From Pseudomonas sp. S06B 330 (GTDB taxonomy: Bacteria > Pseudomonadota > Gammaproteobacteria > Pseudomonadales > Pseudomonadaceae), in contig NZ_CP088149.1 in NCBI RefSeq assembly GCF_002845275.2, positions 3,840,501 through 3,904,500 on the forward strand: a stretch of 64,000 nucleotides of DNA, given 5' to 3'. Numbering within the stretch: position 1 is the stretch's first letter; each line of letters starts with the position of its first letter. Shown here piece by piece: positions 10,260-18,900 of this stretch. The position numbers and the translations under genes are program-made. The notes under the pieces are model-generated. The model did no database searches. It was given only the letters and a program-made list of their open reading frames with translations, and was not told the origin of the DNA.

Positions 10260-12572
10260 TCAAGGCAGGGAGGCTGCTACCGCCGTTGTGTCCGCTTCAC
10301 GAATTACCTGCAGTCGATACTGCGGATCAGCCTTGATCTGCGCCTCAGTAAATGGAATCTGGTGCCATTTTTTGGCCGAGAAGGCGCGGGTCTGGTCACT
10401 GGCGTGCGGCGACCCTGCTTCGCTGGACTCTGAAAAAGCGAGCAGCCCCAAAGCCTGCGGTCCCTCATTATCAAAGGTGACCAGCTGTAAGTAACTGGTG
10501 CCACTGACAACGAGACGCTTGCCCTGACCGGTCGGCACGCTTTGGATGGCATTGTAAACGCCAAGACGGGCAGGTCCGCCATGAATCGGCGTGCCGTCAG
10601 CGGCTTGCTGAATCTGTCCCCAGCGTACATCGGGGCTCAGCTTGGCCTGTTGCACCTGCGCCAGTGAGGCCAAGACCGCTTGGTTCAAGGCGTCTGCCAC
10701 CTCGACACGCTCGACGGCCAAGCCACTCGGGGTGTGCTGAGGGTCAGCCGGATCAAAAGCCACTCGCCAGATATCCGGACGCTCAAGCAAGCGCTGCAGG
10801 ATATTCTGGAAATGTACCAGGCCTAGGCCACTGTCCAGATCGGCGCGCAGGTTCCAGGCTTTCAAACTGCTGCACAGCCCGACAATCTGTACATCCGCCT
10901 GCTTGCCACACCAATGCAATACATCCGGCATCAACAGTTCGGCCAGATAAACCTGGTTGTCCATCACCATCTGCTGCAGGTCGGCACCGCTGAGCTTGCC
11001 GTCGCGACTCAGACGTTGCAGGGCAAAGCGGCTACGTGGGCCCAGGGGCTGGTCCTCGCGACTGACCAACGGCGAAAAACCACGCAACGGTTGCGCCGGG
11101 TTGACCATCCAGGCGGAGTCATTGGAGTGCTGGATATAATCCTTTCGGCTCAGGCTCGGTTGCAGTTGTGTGGGGAAAATGCCTGGCTGCGCGGCCCGCG
11201 GATCGACCTTCCAGTTGCAGGCGCTGCGCGAACCGTCGAGCACAATCAACTCCTGACCGGCGGCTGGATCGCTGCACTTGGCCAGCAAAGCAGCGTCGAC
11301 AAAGGGCACCACAGACTGATTCAGATATAACGTCTGGCCCTTGGCATCCACCGCCAGGGTGTTAACCCAGGGTATCCCTTGCAGGCGCTGCACCGAGTCT
11401 TGCATGGCCTTGAGGCTGTCAGCCTGGTTCATGCTGTACCACTGCTGCAGAACGCGGGTGTTATCCAGGTTGGCATCGCGCAAGCTGTAGGCGTATTGCT
11501 TGTTCCAGTCCAGGCGCCCTGGCCACTGGACCACCGGGCCGAATACCGAGCTGTAGACGTCGCGTTTGACCGGCGTAAGCGTGCCGTCCTTTCCCTTGAC
11601 CATCACCGTCAACGGTTGGCGGCTCATGGCCTGTGACTTGCCATCAAGCAGATAACGGGTCGAGTCCTTGGGGTCGAGTTCCAACCGATACAAGGTGAAG
11701 TGCTTGGAGGTATCTACCGTATGGGTCCAGGCCAGGTGGCGGTTGAAACCGATGTTGATCAATGGCAGTCCTGGCAAGGCAGCGCCCATGACATCCAGCT
11801 TGCCCGGCAGCGTCAGTTGCATCTGATAAAAACGCATGCCGCCTGCCCAGGGAAAGTGTGGATTCGCCAGTAACATGCCATAACCGGTGGCGGAGCGTTC
11901 GCTGCCCACCGCCACCGCATTGCTGCCTCGTTCGAGGGCAAAATTGTCCTGACGTGCCTGCGCCATACTCATGTCCAGGTGCAACCCTGCCACAGCGTTG
12001 GGTGGTGTGGCACCCGCCAACGCTTCAGCAAACTGCCCGACGCCGCCTTCGACCAGCAAGCGCCGGGTCAGCTTGATCAGGTCAAGCGTGGTAATCGGCC
12101 GCAGCCACTGGGCTTGCAAACACTGCGCCCCCTGCCCCTGAGCCAGGCGCTCGGCCAGCGCACGGTTGTAACCTTTGGCATAACCTTCGAGCAATGCGCG
12201 CACCTGCGGCGGCTGTGCCTGCCAGAAGCCGAACACCGCTGCAGGCGTATTGAGCCAGCTGAAGAACAGGTCGCTGGCAAGGTTCTCACGCTGCTCGAAT
12301 GTGACCTGCTCAGGCCCGAAGTAACGTGAACGCTCGGCATTGACGGTGACGACTTCGTTGGCCAACAGGCACAGGTTGTCCTGGCCATAGGCATAACCGA
12401 TTCCGTATCCCAACCCCTGTTCATCCCTGGCCAGGATGTGCGGTACACCAAAACTGCTGCGGCGGATCTCAGCGCTGGCATCACCCTGGGCGACACGAGC
12501 CTGGGCCGCGCCGTTGAGCACGACGAGCAGTCCGGCCAGACAGACGCTTGCCAAAGGACGGGATTTGATCAC
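10260..12572 (-). CDS. pvdQ: Acyl-homoserine-lactone / pyoverdine-precursor acylase PvdQ
   Basis: A periplasmic Ntn-hydrolase of 770 residues, closely resembling P. aeruginosa PvdQ (762 residues) throughout. PvdQ removes the fatty acyl chain from the pyoverdine precursor and also cleaves long-chain acyl-homoserine lactones. Seen: a signal peptide ending near QARVAQ, an alpha chain, the spacer, and the autocatalytic Gly216-Ser217-Asn218 (ERGSNAVAVGS), where Ser217 becomes the N-terminal nucleophile of the beta chain; also NPHFPW and the Asn of QHSNDSAW. The start is GTG at 12572 with an AGGAG site 5 bases before it. No pyoverdine synthesis genes adjoin it. A PvdS-like promoter candidate lies upstream. 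QuiP-type acylases are related, but the match is closer to PvdQ. Confidence 0.9.
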   Translation of the reverse strand: MIKSRPLASVCLAGLLVVLNGAAQARVAQGDASAEIRRSSFGVPHILARDEQGLGYGIGYAYGQDNLCLLANEVVTVNAERSRYFGPEQVTFEQRENLASDLFFSWLNTPAAVFGFWQAQPPQVRALLEGYAKGYNRALAERLAQGQGAQCLQAQWLRPITTLDLIKLTRRLLVEGGVGQFAEALAGATPPNAVAGLHLDMSMAQARQDNFALERGSNAVAVGSERSATGYGMLLANPHFPWAGGMRFYQMQLTLPGKLDVMGAALPGLPLINIGFNRHLAWTHTVDTSKHFTLYRLELDPKDSTRYLLDGKSQAMSRQPLTVMVKGKDGTLTPVKRDVYSSVFGPVVQWPGRLDWNKQYAYSLRDANLDNTRVLQQWYSMNQADSLKAMQDSVQRLQGIPWVNTLAVDAKGQTLYLNQSVVPFVDAALLAKCSDPAAGQELIVLDGSRSACNWKVDPRAAQPGIFPTQLQPSLSRKDYIQHSNDSAWMVNPAQPLRGFSPLVSREDQPLGPRSRFALQRLSRDGKLSGADLQQMVMDNQVYLAELLMPDVLHWCGKQADVQIVGLCSSLKAWNLRADLDSGLGLVHFQNILQRLLERPDIWRVAFDPADPQHTPSGLAVERVEVADALNQAVLASLAQVQQAKLSPDVRWGQIQQAADGTPIHGGPARLGVYNAIQSVPTGQGKRLVVSGTSYLQLVTFDNEGPQALGLLAFSESSEAGSPHASDQTRAFSAKKWHQIPFTEAQIKADPQYRLQVIREADTTAVAASLP

Positions 12573-12609
12573 GGGTACTCCTGCTCACGGAACGATTGGT
12601 TCTGATTGA

Positions 12610-12632
12610 ACGAAGCACAGCCGAAAAATTTA
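12610..12632 (-). promoter_or_regulatory. Candidate PvdS-type (iron-starvation sigma) promoter for pvdQ
   Basis: On the minus strand TAAAT is followed after 15 bases by CGT(T), close to the iron-starvation box TAAAT-N16/17-CGT recognised by PvdS. The CGT lies 38 bases before the pvdQ start codon. The spacer is one base short of the usual range, so this is tentative. Confidence 0.38.
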
Positions 12633-12780
12633 CGGTAACTGCAGGCTCGAAACGTCTTTACCTATGTGGCCCGATAATTTTTTTCGTCAGGCACTGCAGT
12701 TTTGCCACGCTCATTCGTCTTATAGGGTGAGAGGCATCATCACGACGGTATCTGGACTGGCCACGAAAGGGAGCGTTCAC

Positions 12781-13167
12781 ATGTACAATCAGCAACAGGC
12801 AGCGATCGCCAACCGCCCGGCGCGAAAAACTCGGCAAGCCATGGCCATGAATGCCGAGAGCGGCGACAACGAGCGCCCTGGCAACGAGCATATTCGCGAA
12901 TTGCTCAAGTCATTCGGCCTGCGCACCAGCCTGATTCGCCTCAAGGTCATCGATGCCTTGCACATGGCCGATCGCAACGGGCGCAGCATCGGTGTCCGAG
13001 GTGTTCACAGCCAGCTTGAGCAGCTGGACATTCCGCTGTCGTTCCTCAGCGTTCGAGAGGTACTCAAACGCCTGTGTGTAGAAGGTGTGATCACCATGGG
13101 CCCGGACAAATGCTACAGCCTCAACCCCGAGGCCCGCAGCATTCTGCAGCAACCCGGCTCACGCTAA
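12781..13167 (+). CDS. Fur-like winged-helix protein lacking the metal/dimerisation domain
   Basis: A protein of 128 residues with a basic N-terminal tail and a single winged-helix domain (about 38-120). The pattern ELLKSFGLRTSLIRLKVIDAL, then FLSVREVLKRLCVEGVIT, follows the N-terminal DNA-binding domain of Fur/Zur (GL+.T..RL+IL..L ... TVYRVLN.L..AGIV). The C-terminal half with the His/Cys metal ligands and dimer interface is absent, so it is not a classical Fur. Start at 12781 chosen for the GGGAG site; the frame is open from 12664. The gene is divergent from pvdQ with 208 bases between start codons. Function is unknown; it could be a transcription factor or an inhibitor that binds Fur-type sites. 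Confidence 0.75.
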   Translation: MYNQQQAAIANRPARKTRQAMAMNAESGDNERPGNEHIRELLKSFGLRTSLIRLKVIDALHMADRNGRSIGVRGVHSQLEQLDIPLSFLSVREVLKRLCVEGVITMGPDKCYSLNPEARSILQQPGSR

Positions 13168-13173
13168 GCGACA

Positions 13174-13191
13174 GGCCGGCAGAAGCCGGCC
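13174..13191. terminator. Candidate bidirectional hairpin between convergent genes
   Basis: GGCCGGC-AGAA-GCCGGCC lies 6 bases after the stop of the Fur-like gene and 12 bases before the stop of the convergent small gene. There is no T-run, so termination is only inferred from position and stem strength. Confidence 0.4.
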
Positions 13192-13203
13192 GCGTGGAAC
13201 ACC

Positions 13204-13392
13204 TCAGGGCTTGACCTTGCGGCGCATAATGCCATTGATCACCACCACCGCGACTGCCACAGCAATGGCAATGTACTGGAACACTTGCTCAGTGATCGTT
13301 CCTTGCTTTTGCAGGTAAGACAGTCCGAGCATGATCCCCAGCACCAGCAGCGAGATCAGAATGGAATATTTCAGGCGTTGACCTTGAGTCAT
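13204..13392 (-). CDS. Small two-helix membrane protein
   Basis: A small protein of 62 residues (MTQGQRLKYSILISLLVLGI...) with two hydrophobic helices (about 10-27 and 37-55) and a basic C-terminus (RRKVKP). The open frame runs to 13743, but only the ATG at 13392 has an AAGGA site (spacing 7) and gives a plausible membrane protein. No family recognised; similar tiny membrane proteins are common and uncharacterised in Pseudomonas. Confidence 0.65.
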   Translation of the reverse strand: MTQGQRLKYSILISLLVLGIMLGLSYLQKQGTITEQVFQYIAIAVAVAVVVINGIMRRKVKP

Positions 13393-13549
13393 TGATATTT
13401 CCTTGCAACATCGAGATAAGAAGCCGAAAAGGCCCAGGCGCATCATACAACGCAGACCTGCCGCGAGCGGATAATTTCCTTCTTCAGCAGCCCCCTGCTT
13501 GCTGAAACCATGGCATCCCGGGTATTGCCCAGACGAATGGAAGATCGCC

Positions 13550-14008
13550 ATGTTCATCCGCAGCTTGCTTGGCTGTATCACCTTGCTGATAGGTCTTGAA
13601 GCGCAAGCGCTCCCGACCGCAGCACTGTCTTCTGAACAACGAACTGCACTAGGCAAGCAACTGGCTGAGCAGGCCGGCGCCAGCCAATGGCAGCAGCTTT
13701 GGCAGCGCACGCGACACGCCGGGCACCTGGATGGGCACGCCAATACCGCCTACTTCGACCTTGCTCCAACCCAGCTCATCGCGTCGGTCTTCTTGACGTT
13801 GTCCCAGCCGCAGCAGACAAGCGCGGTTAAACAGACTCAGGTGCTGTATCGCCGGGATTTCCTGCCGCAAACCGTCGGCAAGCACGCTGAAACCCATTTC
13901 AGCGCCATCTGTGTCTGGGTTGATTGGCGCACGCTGCCGACGCACTCAGTCAACCGACCCGGCCCTTACCTTGGACAAATCAGCCTGCTGCTGGCGCGTC
14001 CCTGCTGA
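13550..14008 (+). CDS. Hypothetical exported protein
   Basis: A protein of 152 residues starting at ATG 13550 (MFIRSLLGCITLLIGLEAQA), with a clear signal peptide cut near residue 20 and a GGAAG ribosome site. The mature part has no motif I recognise; it holds one Cys pair-like arrangement near the end (ICVWVDW and the final LLARPC). The C-terminal half (TQVLYRRDFLPQTVGKHAETHFSAICVWVDW) reads like a compact beta domain. It is the first of several plus-strand genes of unknown role (13.5-16.0 kb). Function is unknown. Confidence 0.65.
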   Translation: MFIRSLLGCITLLIGLEAQALPTAALSSEQRTALGKQLAEQAGASQWQQLWQRTRHAGHLDGHANTAYFDLAPTQLIASVFLTLSQPQQTSAVKQTQVLYRRDFLPQTVGKHAETHFSAICVWVDWRTLPTHSVNRPGPYLGQISLLLARPC

Positions 14009-14229
14009 TGAGCATGGGTTGCTCAACCTTGAAGCACTCAATCCTGCACCTGGAACGAAGAACCAAGGGCTTTCAGCCTATCCAGGATGGCCTTCCTATT
14101 CACATGACCCACATTGCCTACAGACCATATACCCGATGCCCACCCTTCCTGCTGTGCTTGCTGCCTGTTACTAACTGCACGGATGTTCAAACATGAAGGT
14201 GTCCAGTCAACACCTACAAGGAAGTCACC
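14009..14229. other. Intergenic region before the Mor-family gene
   Basis: 221 bases without a convincing gene. Short frames present here (87-90 residues) overlap each other and have no ribosome site or recognisable protein features. A promoter for the downstream regulator is expected here, but I cannot place one. Confidence 0.5.
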
Positions 14230-14610
14230 ATGGAACTGCGCGACCTCGACCGTATCGACATTCACCAACTGCCCCATTCCCTGCAAATGCTGATCGAATG
14301 CCTGGGTATTGAAAACGCCTATAACCTCACCTGTGCTTTTGGTGGCCGCCCCAAGTACATCCCCAAGCATCGTGAGCGCACTGCACTGGCCGAAGTGCTT
14401 CCCCCTGCGGCCCTGGATGCCCTGATCCAACGTTTTGCCGGCATGGCCCTGGAGATTCCCAAGGTCGACCACTTCCTGCGCCAATTGCGCAATCAACAAA
14501 TCCAGCAAGAAAGCGCCGAGGGTCTGTCGCGCAGCATGCTGGCCAATAAATACGGTTTGAGCTTGCGCCAGATCGGCAATATTCGCCGACAGGAAGCCTG
14601 CACGCACTGA
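14230..14610 (+). CDS. Mor/C-family transcription activator-like protein
   Basis: A protein of 126 residues with an AAGGA site before the ATG. It resembles the Mor transcription activator family (phage Mu Mor and C): an N-terminal acidic dimerisation part, IPK...LAEVLPPAALDALIQRFAG in the middle, and a C-terminal helix-turn-helix, RSMLANKYGLSLRQIGNIRR (about 103-122). Mor proteins are dimeric activators that bind near the -35 region of phage middle promoters. No phage structural, integrase or transposase genes are nearby, so this appears to be a domesticated or stand-alone regulator, plausibly controlling the two DUF2589 genes that follow on the same strand. Confidence 0.8.
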   Translation: MELRDLDRIDIHQLPHSLQMLIECLGIENAYNLTCAFGGRPKYIPKHRERTALAEVLPPAALDALIQRFAGMALEIPKVDHFLRQLRNQQIQQESAEGLSRSMLANKYGLSLRQIGNIRRQEACTH

Positions 14611-14692
14611 CCCCTTACCCTGTGAGTCGCCAACCTCGGCACTCAGAGACCTATCCGCACAATGAAGTGCATCCACCAAAAGGAACTTCCCA

Positions 14693-15334
14693 ATGGCAAC
14701 AATTGATAACAGCTTGATCGGCTCGGTAATGAACGCACTGCCGCTGGATCGGATGATCTCCGGCCCCTTGCAGGCGATGATTCAGGCGCAGGTATCGGCA
14801 AGCAAGTCGTACGCCGACTTCCTTATGGGGGTCTGTATCCAGGACGGCAAGGCCGTCGCCATTCAATTCGACTACGACGAAACCATCACCGATGAACAAG
14901 GGGTTTATCAGGGTACTGTATCCAAGAAGATGCAGATCCCGCTGCTGGCAGCGATTACCCACCCCAACATTGTCATTGAAGAAGGCAACATCGACTTCGA
15001 ATTGACCATCAGCCAACAAGCCGAGAGCACCTCTGAAACAAGCGGCGAGTCCAGTTTTGGCGCCTCATTGGGTTGGGGGCCGTTCAAACTCAACGTCAAG
15101 GGTCAGGTCAGCCACAAGTCCAGCCAGACCCGTAAAACCGACACCCGCGCACGCTATGCGTTCAACACCAAAGTCCGTCGCCAGGACCCACCGGAGGCGT
15201 TGATGCGCGTGATTGATTTTCTCACCGACGCAGCCACCAAGCCGGTGATCATGGCAGATGCCAGCGCTCAAAACCTTGATGCGCTGCCTCCGTCGGCGTT
15301 GCCAATGCCCGACAAGGCAGCAGCACAGCCTTAA
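14693..15334 (+). CDS. DUF2589-family protein, copy 1
   Basis: A protein of 213 residues that I assign to the DUF2589 family: hydrophobic/amphipathic N-terminal helices (SLIGSVMNALPLDRMISGPLQAMIQAQ), a beta-rich centre (VAIQFDYDETITDEQG... KKMQIPLLAAITHPNIVIEEGNIDFELTI), a Ser/Thr-rich loop, then FKLNVKGQVSH and a conserved C-terminal motif DPPEALMRVIDFL. The ATG at 14693 has an AAGGAA site. No signal peptide. The motif PPEAL.R.I recurs in the next gene, which shows the two are paralogues. The biochemical role of the family is unknown to me. Confidence 0.78.
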   Translation: MATIDNSLIGSVMNALPLDRMISGPLQAMIQAQVSASKSYADFLMGVCIQDGKAVAIQFDYDETITDEQGVYQGTVSKKMQIPLLAAITHPNIVIEEGNIDFELTISQQAESTSETSGESSFGASLGWGPFKLNVKGQVSHKSSQTRKTDTRARYAFNTKVRRQDPPEALMRVIDFLTDAATKPVIMADASAQNLDALPPSALPMPDKAAAQP

Positions 15335-15369
15335 ACATCGCTTGATCGAGACTCACTGCTAACGACCTT

Positions 15370-15391
15370 GGCCTCTCCCACACGAGAGGCC
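15370..15391 (+). terminator. Perfect hairpin between the two DUF2589 genes
   Basis: GGCCTCTC-CCACAC-GAGAGGCC is an 8-bp perfect stem, 36 bases after the first DUF2589 stop. It is followed by TCTTGC rather than a T-run, so it may be an attenuator or a processing/stability element rather than a full terminator. Confidence 0.45.
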
Positions 15392-15421
15392 TCTTGCTAG
15401 ATATACAAGGAGTGCGAACGC

Positions 15422-15985
15422 TTGGATGATCTCTCCTCGAAAAACGCCCCCATTACCGCCAGCGATCTTTGTGACATTACCCGTGGACTGCAAGAAGCGG
15501 CTGCCGCCACCAACAACCTGATTGCCCAGCAGTACATCAAGCTCTTCGACCAATTCTTCGACTATGACGCCGAAGCGTTGGGCACACCGATGAAAGCCAA
15601 GATGGTTGAAGTGGCAATGGACGATCAGCACAAGATGCACGTTCCGCTGATTGCCCTGGTTTCACCCAGAGGGTTGGCACTGGAGCGTATGCAGGTTGAC
15701 CTGTCAGTGAGGATCCAGAATACCGAAACCACAGCGGCCAGTGAAAACCTCCAACGCGAGCGCTTCTTTGTGACGGTGGGGGGCCAGACCAAACGTAATG
15801 GAGACGCCCGAGATCCCGATGAAGTGCAGATCCGCATGCAGTTCCAGGCGTGCGAGCCACCCGAAGCCCTTAATCGCCTGATTGAAGAGTACACCCACTT
15901 GATCAGCCCGCAGCGCCTGCACGTTCCCGCCAAGCCCACGGACGACAGCAACGAGTTCATCGATGCTGCGACCGTACGCCGATAG
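15422..15985 (+). CDS. DUF2589-family protein, copy 2 (TTG start)
   Basis: A protein of 187 residues, paralogous to the preceding one: an N-terminal helix with a long Ala/Gln run, a beta-rich core (TPMKAKMVEVAMDDQHKMHVPLIALVSPRGLALERMQVDLSVRIQ) and the shared motif CEPPEALNRLIEEY. Start is TTG at 15422, set by an AAGGAG site at 15407-15412 with 9-base spacing; no in-frame ATG lies near. The second copy carries a TTTAASENLQRERFFVTVGGQ segment in place of the Ser-rich loop of copy 1. No signal peptide. Its stop lies 7 bases from the convergent tamB stop. The paralogue pair suggests a hetero-oligomer, which is inference. Confidence 0.75.
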   Translation: MDDLSSKNAPITASDLCDITRGLQEAAAATNNLIAQQYIKLFDQFFDYDAEALGTPMKAKMVEVAMDDQHKMHVPLIALVSPRGLALERMQVDLSVRIQNTETTAASENLQRERFFVTVGGQTKRNGDARDPDEVQIRMQFQACEPPEALNRLIEEYTHLISPQRLHVPAKPTDDSNEFIDAATVRR

Positions 15986-15991
15986 CGATTG

Positions 15992-18900
15992 TCAGAAGTC
16001 GCGCTTGTAGAAAATGTCCAAGGAGCTGGCCAGGCCACTGGCCGCTTCCAAGTAAACCTTCTTGCTCAGTTTGTAACGCAACGCAACCGTGTTGACCGGT
16101 TCGAAGACACCCACACCATACCGCAAGCTCAAGCGCTCAGTCAGATTGCCACTGGCCACTACACTGGTGCTGTCGCCACTGCCTTCGGTATCCAGCTGGA
16201 AGTCGTCGATCCCCAGGCTTGACGCCAGACTACCGGTCACCCCGGCACTGCTCGCCAGCCCCAGGCCAAGGGCTGCTTGGGCAAGCATGTTATTGTCTTC
16301 CCCCGTGGTGCCCAGTGGTCGGCCCAAGACCAGGTATGACAACGCCTGCTCCTGGCTCATGGCCGGTTCCGAGAACACCTGGGTGGTGGGCTGTTCGGCA
16401 CTGCCACTGAGGCGGATACCGGCAATCACGTCATCCGTCTGGCGAATGGCTTCAATGTCCAAGTAAGGCTGGTCGATGGGCCCGGCGAACAACAAGCGCG
16501 CACGGCGGATGGTCAGGCGTTGCCCGTATGCACGGTAACGGCCATCGGCCAGACTCAGCTCACCGCGGGTGTCGAGGTTGTCACCGATGTGCACATGGCC
16601 AAGCAGATTGGCGGTCAGACCAAAGCCACTGAACGAAAGTGTGTCCTGACCGACCTCGACATCAATGTCCATGGCCACCGCAATGGGTGCTTTGCCCTCT
16701 TCGGTCTGATGACCGACGATCACGGTGTCATCAGACACCTTAACCGTCGAAGGTGGCAATTCACGCACGGTGATTTTACCTTTGGGTACCAGCACCTTGC
16801 CCGCGATCGCCAACTTGTCACCGGCCAGGCTGATCAAGAGATCGGGCGCCACCTCAAGGTCGGCATAGGGCTCAACAGTGACGGGCAGGCGTTGCCCCTG
16901 CAACTTCAGATCAACAGCCAGCGCCGGCCCCCAACCGATTTGCCCACGCAAGCTGCCCTGGCCGGCTTCGCCACTTTTCCAGGCGCCACTGAGCTGCACC
17001 TGCTCACCCGCAATCATTGCCTGCACGTTCAGGTCTTTGAGGCTAATCGGCAATTCTGCGCCAGCAACTTCTCCACCGACCAGGTTCAAGCTACCGTTGA
17101 CCTGCGGCGACAATAACGTGCCAGACAACTGTCCGCTGCCGTTAAGTTGCCCGGCCAGGCGCTCGACCATTGGTGCAAAAGGACGGGCAATGGCGATGTC
17201 CAGACCGGTCAGGCGGAACGTCCCACTCAATGGCTTGTGGTTGGCAATCGGATCAAGCCGGGTGACCAACGCCAGTTCACCCAGGCGTTCACCGCGAAAA
17301 TCGACCCGCGTATCAACCCGACGTGGCGCCAGGGTGCTTTCCAGACGCAAGGTCTGATAAGGAAAGTCCAGCCATTGGTCTTTCTCGCGCAAGCGCAAGG
17401 TGCCACCGCTGGCATCGACGACGATGGTGCCTTTGGGGCCGCTGGCGGGTAGATCCAGATTAATGTCGGCATTGAGCAGGCCCTGCCAGGCGAAGTCTTT
17501 GGGCAACCACTGGGCCAGACTTTGCAGCGGGAACTGCTTGAGGTGATAACGCAGGCGCGGCTCTGGCGCCAGGCGCTGATCGTCACCACACAGACTGGCT
17601 TGCCCCGAACGCCAGCAATGGGCACCGAAATCCAACTGCCCAGAAGCCAGGCGCTGCAGTTTCGCCGGTGCTTGCAGGCGCCAGTCCTGACCGCCGGCCT
17701 GGATCTGGCCGCTGGCCAGGCGCCCACGCCAGTTACCTTTGTCCAGCTGGCCATCCAAGCCCAGATCGAGTTTGAGCTTCGGCCCGTCTAGGCCGAGCTC
17801 CAACTGTTGCTGGCGAATATCGCCGCGGCCCTTGGCACTGAGTACACCCAAGGCAGTATCACCTAGACGAATACCGCCGGCCTGCAGGTCAATAACTGCA
17901 CGCTGGGCACTGTCCAGCTTGGCGTCCAACGCCAGGCGTTGCAGGTGATTGTCCGCTTGCGCCAGTTGCTGACCTTGCACGGTCAACGTGCCTTGCGGTG
18001 CCTGCAAGGTACCGGCAACCTCCAGTTTACCCTTGAGCTGCCCCTGCAATTGTGGCCAGAGTTGACCAAGACGCGGCAGGTTAAGGTCCAGTTGCCCGGC
18101 TAAACGTTGCTGCAGGCTGCCACTACCGTTGATGTGGTTATCGCCCAGGCGGATATCCAGGGTACCGAGGGTCCAGTTCTGGCCAGCGCCTTGGGCAACA
18201 GCCTTGAGCACCGCCGGTTGGCCACGCAGGCGCCCTTTCAGGTCAAGATCAGCATCCAGGCTCACTTCGCCATTTTTTATCTGACCCTTGCTGCGCAGCG
18301 GGCCCGCTAGCGTGCCGGGCAGTTCGGCGAGCCAGTACGCCGGGTTCAGCGCCGACAGTTCCAGCGCCGCATCCCAGGCCAACGCGTCAGCAAACTGCAC
18401 ACTTACGTTACCGGCGAGCTTGCCTTGCCCTGCAGTCAGCGCCAATTGTGCCAAGGTGATTTGTTGCAGGTCGCCCTTGAACGGACTGCTCAGACTGAAC
18501 GCCCCAGCCGGCCCATCAAGGTCGCCCTTGAACTCGCCTTGATAGGTGCCATCAAGGTATTGCACCTGGCCGTTGAAACGCCGCAGGGACACTTGAGGGG
18601 CTTGTTCCAGCGGATACAGTCGCAGCCAGGGGAAGTCCAGCCAGTCGATGGTCGCCACCGCGCTCAGGCCCTGTTGCCAGTCGGCGCTGGCCGTCAGTTT
18701 AAGGTATTGATCCGCGCTGGCCGTAAGGTCCAAGGCGCTCAGTTGGGCACCCTTGGCGTCGACGTTGCCCAGCAGGCTCAACGCCACAGGCCCCTGTTCC
18801 GCCGGCAGGCTGGCTGAGCCGAGCAATTGGTAGCCGCTTTGCAGGTTGCCCTTGGCGCTGAGTACAAGATTGTTCAACTGCAGGGTATCGGGCAGGTCAG

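Noticed and set aside
14009..14229. Short plus-strand frames (87 and 90 codons) before the Mor-family gene
   Set aside because: They overlap each other and the end of the preceding gene, with no ribosome site or recognisable sequence.
14230..15985. Prophage remnant
   Set aside because: A Mor-family gene hints at phage Mu, but there is no integrase, transposase, tail or lysis gene, and no attachment-site repeat was seen.
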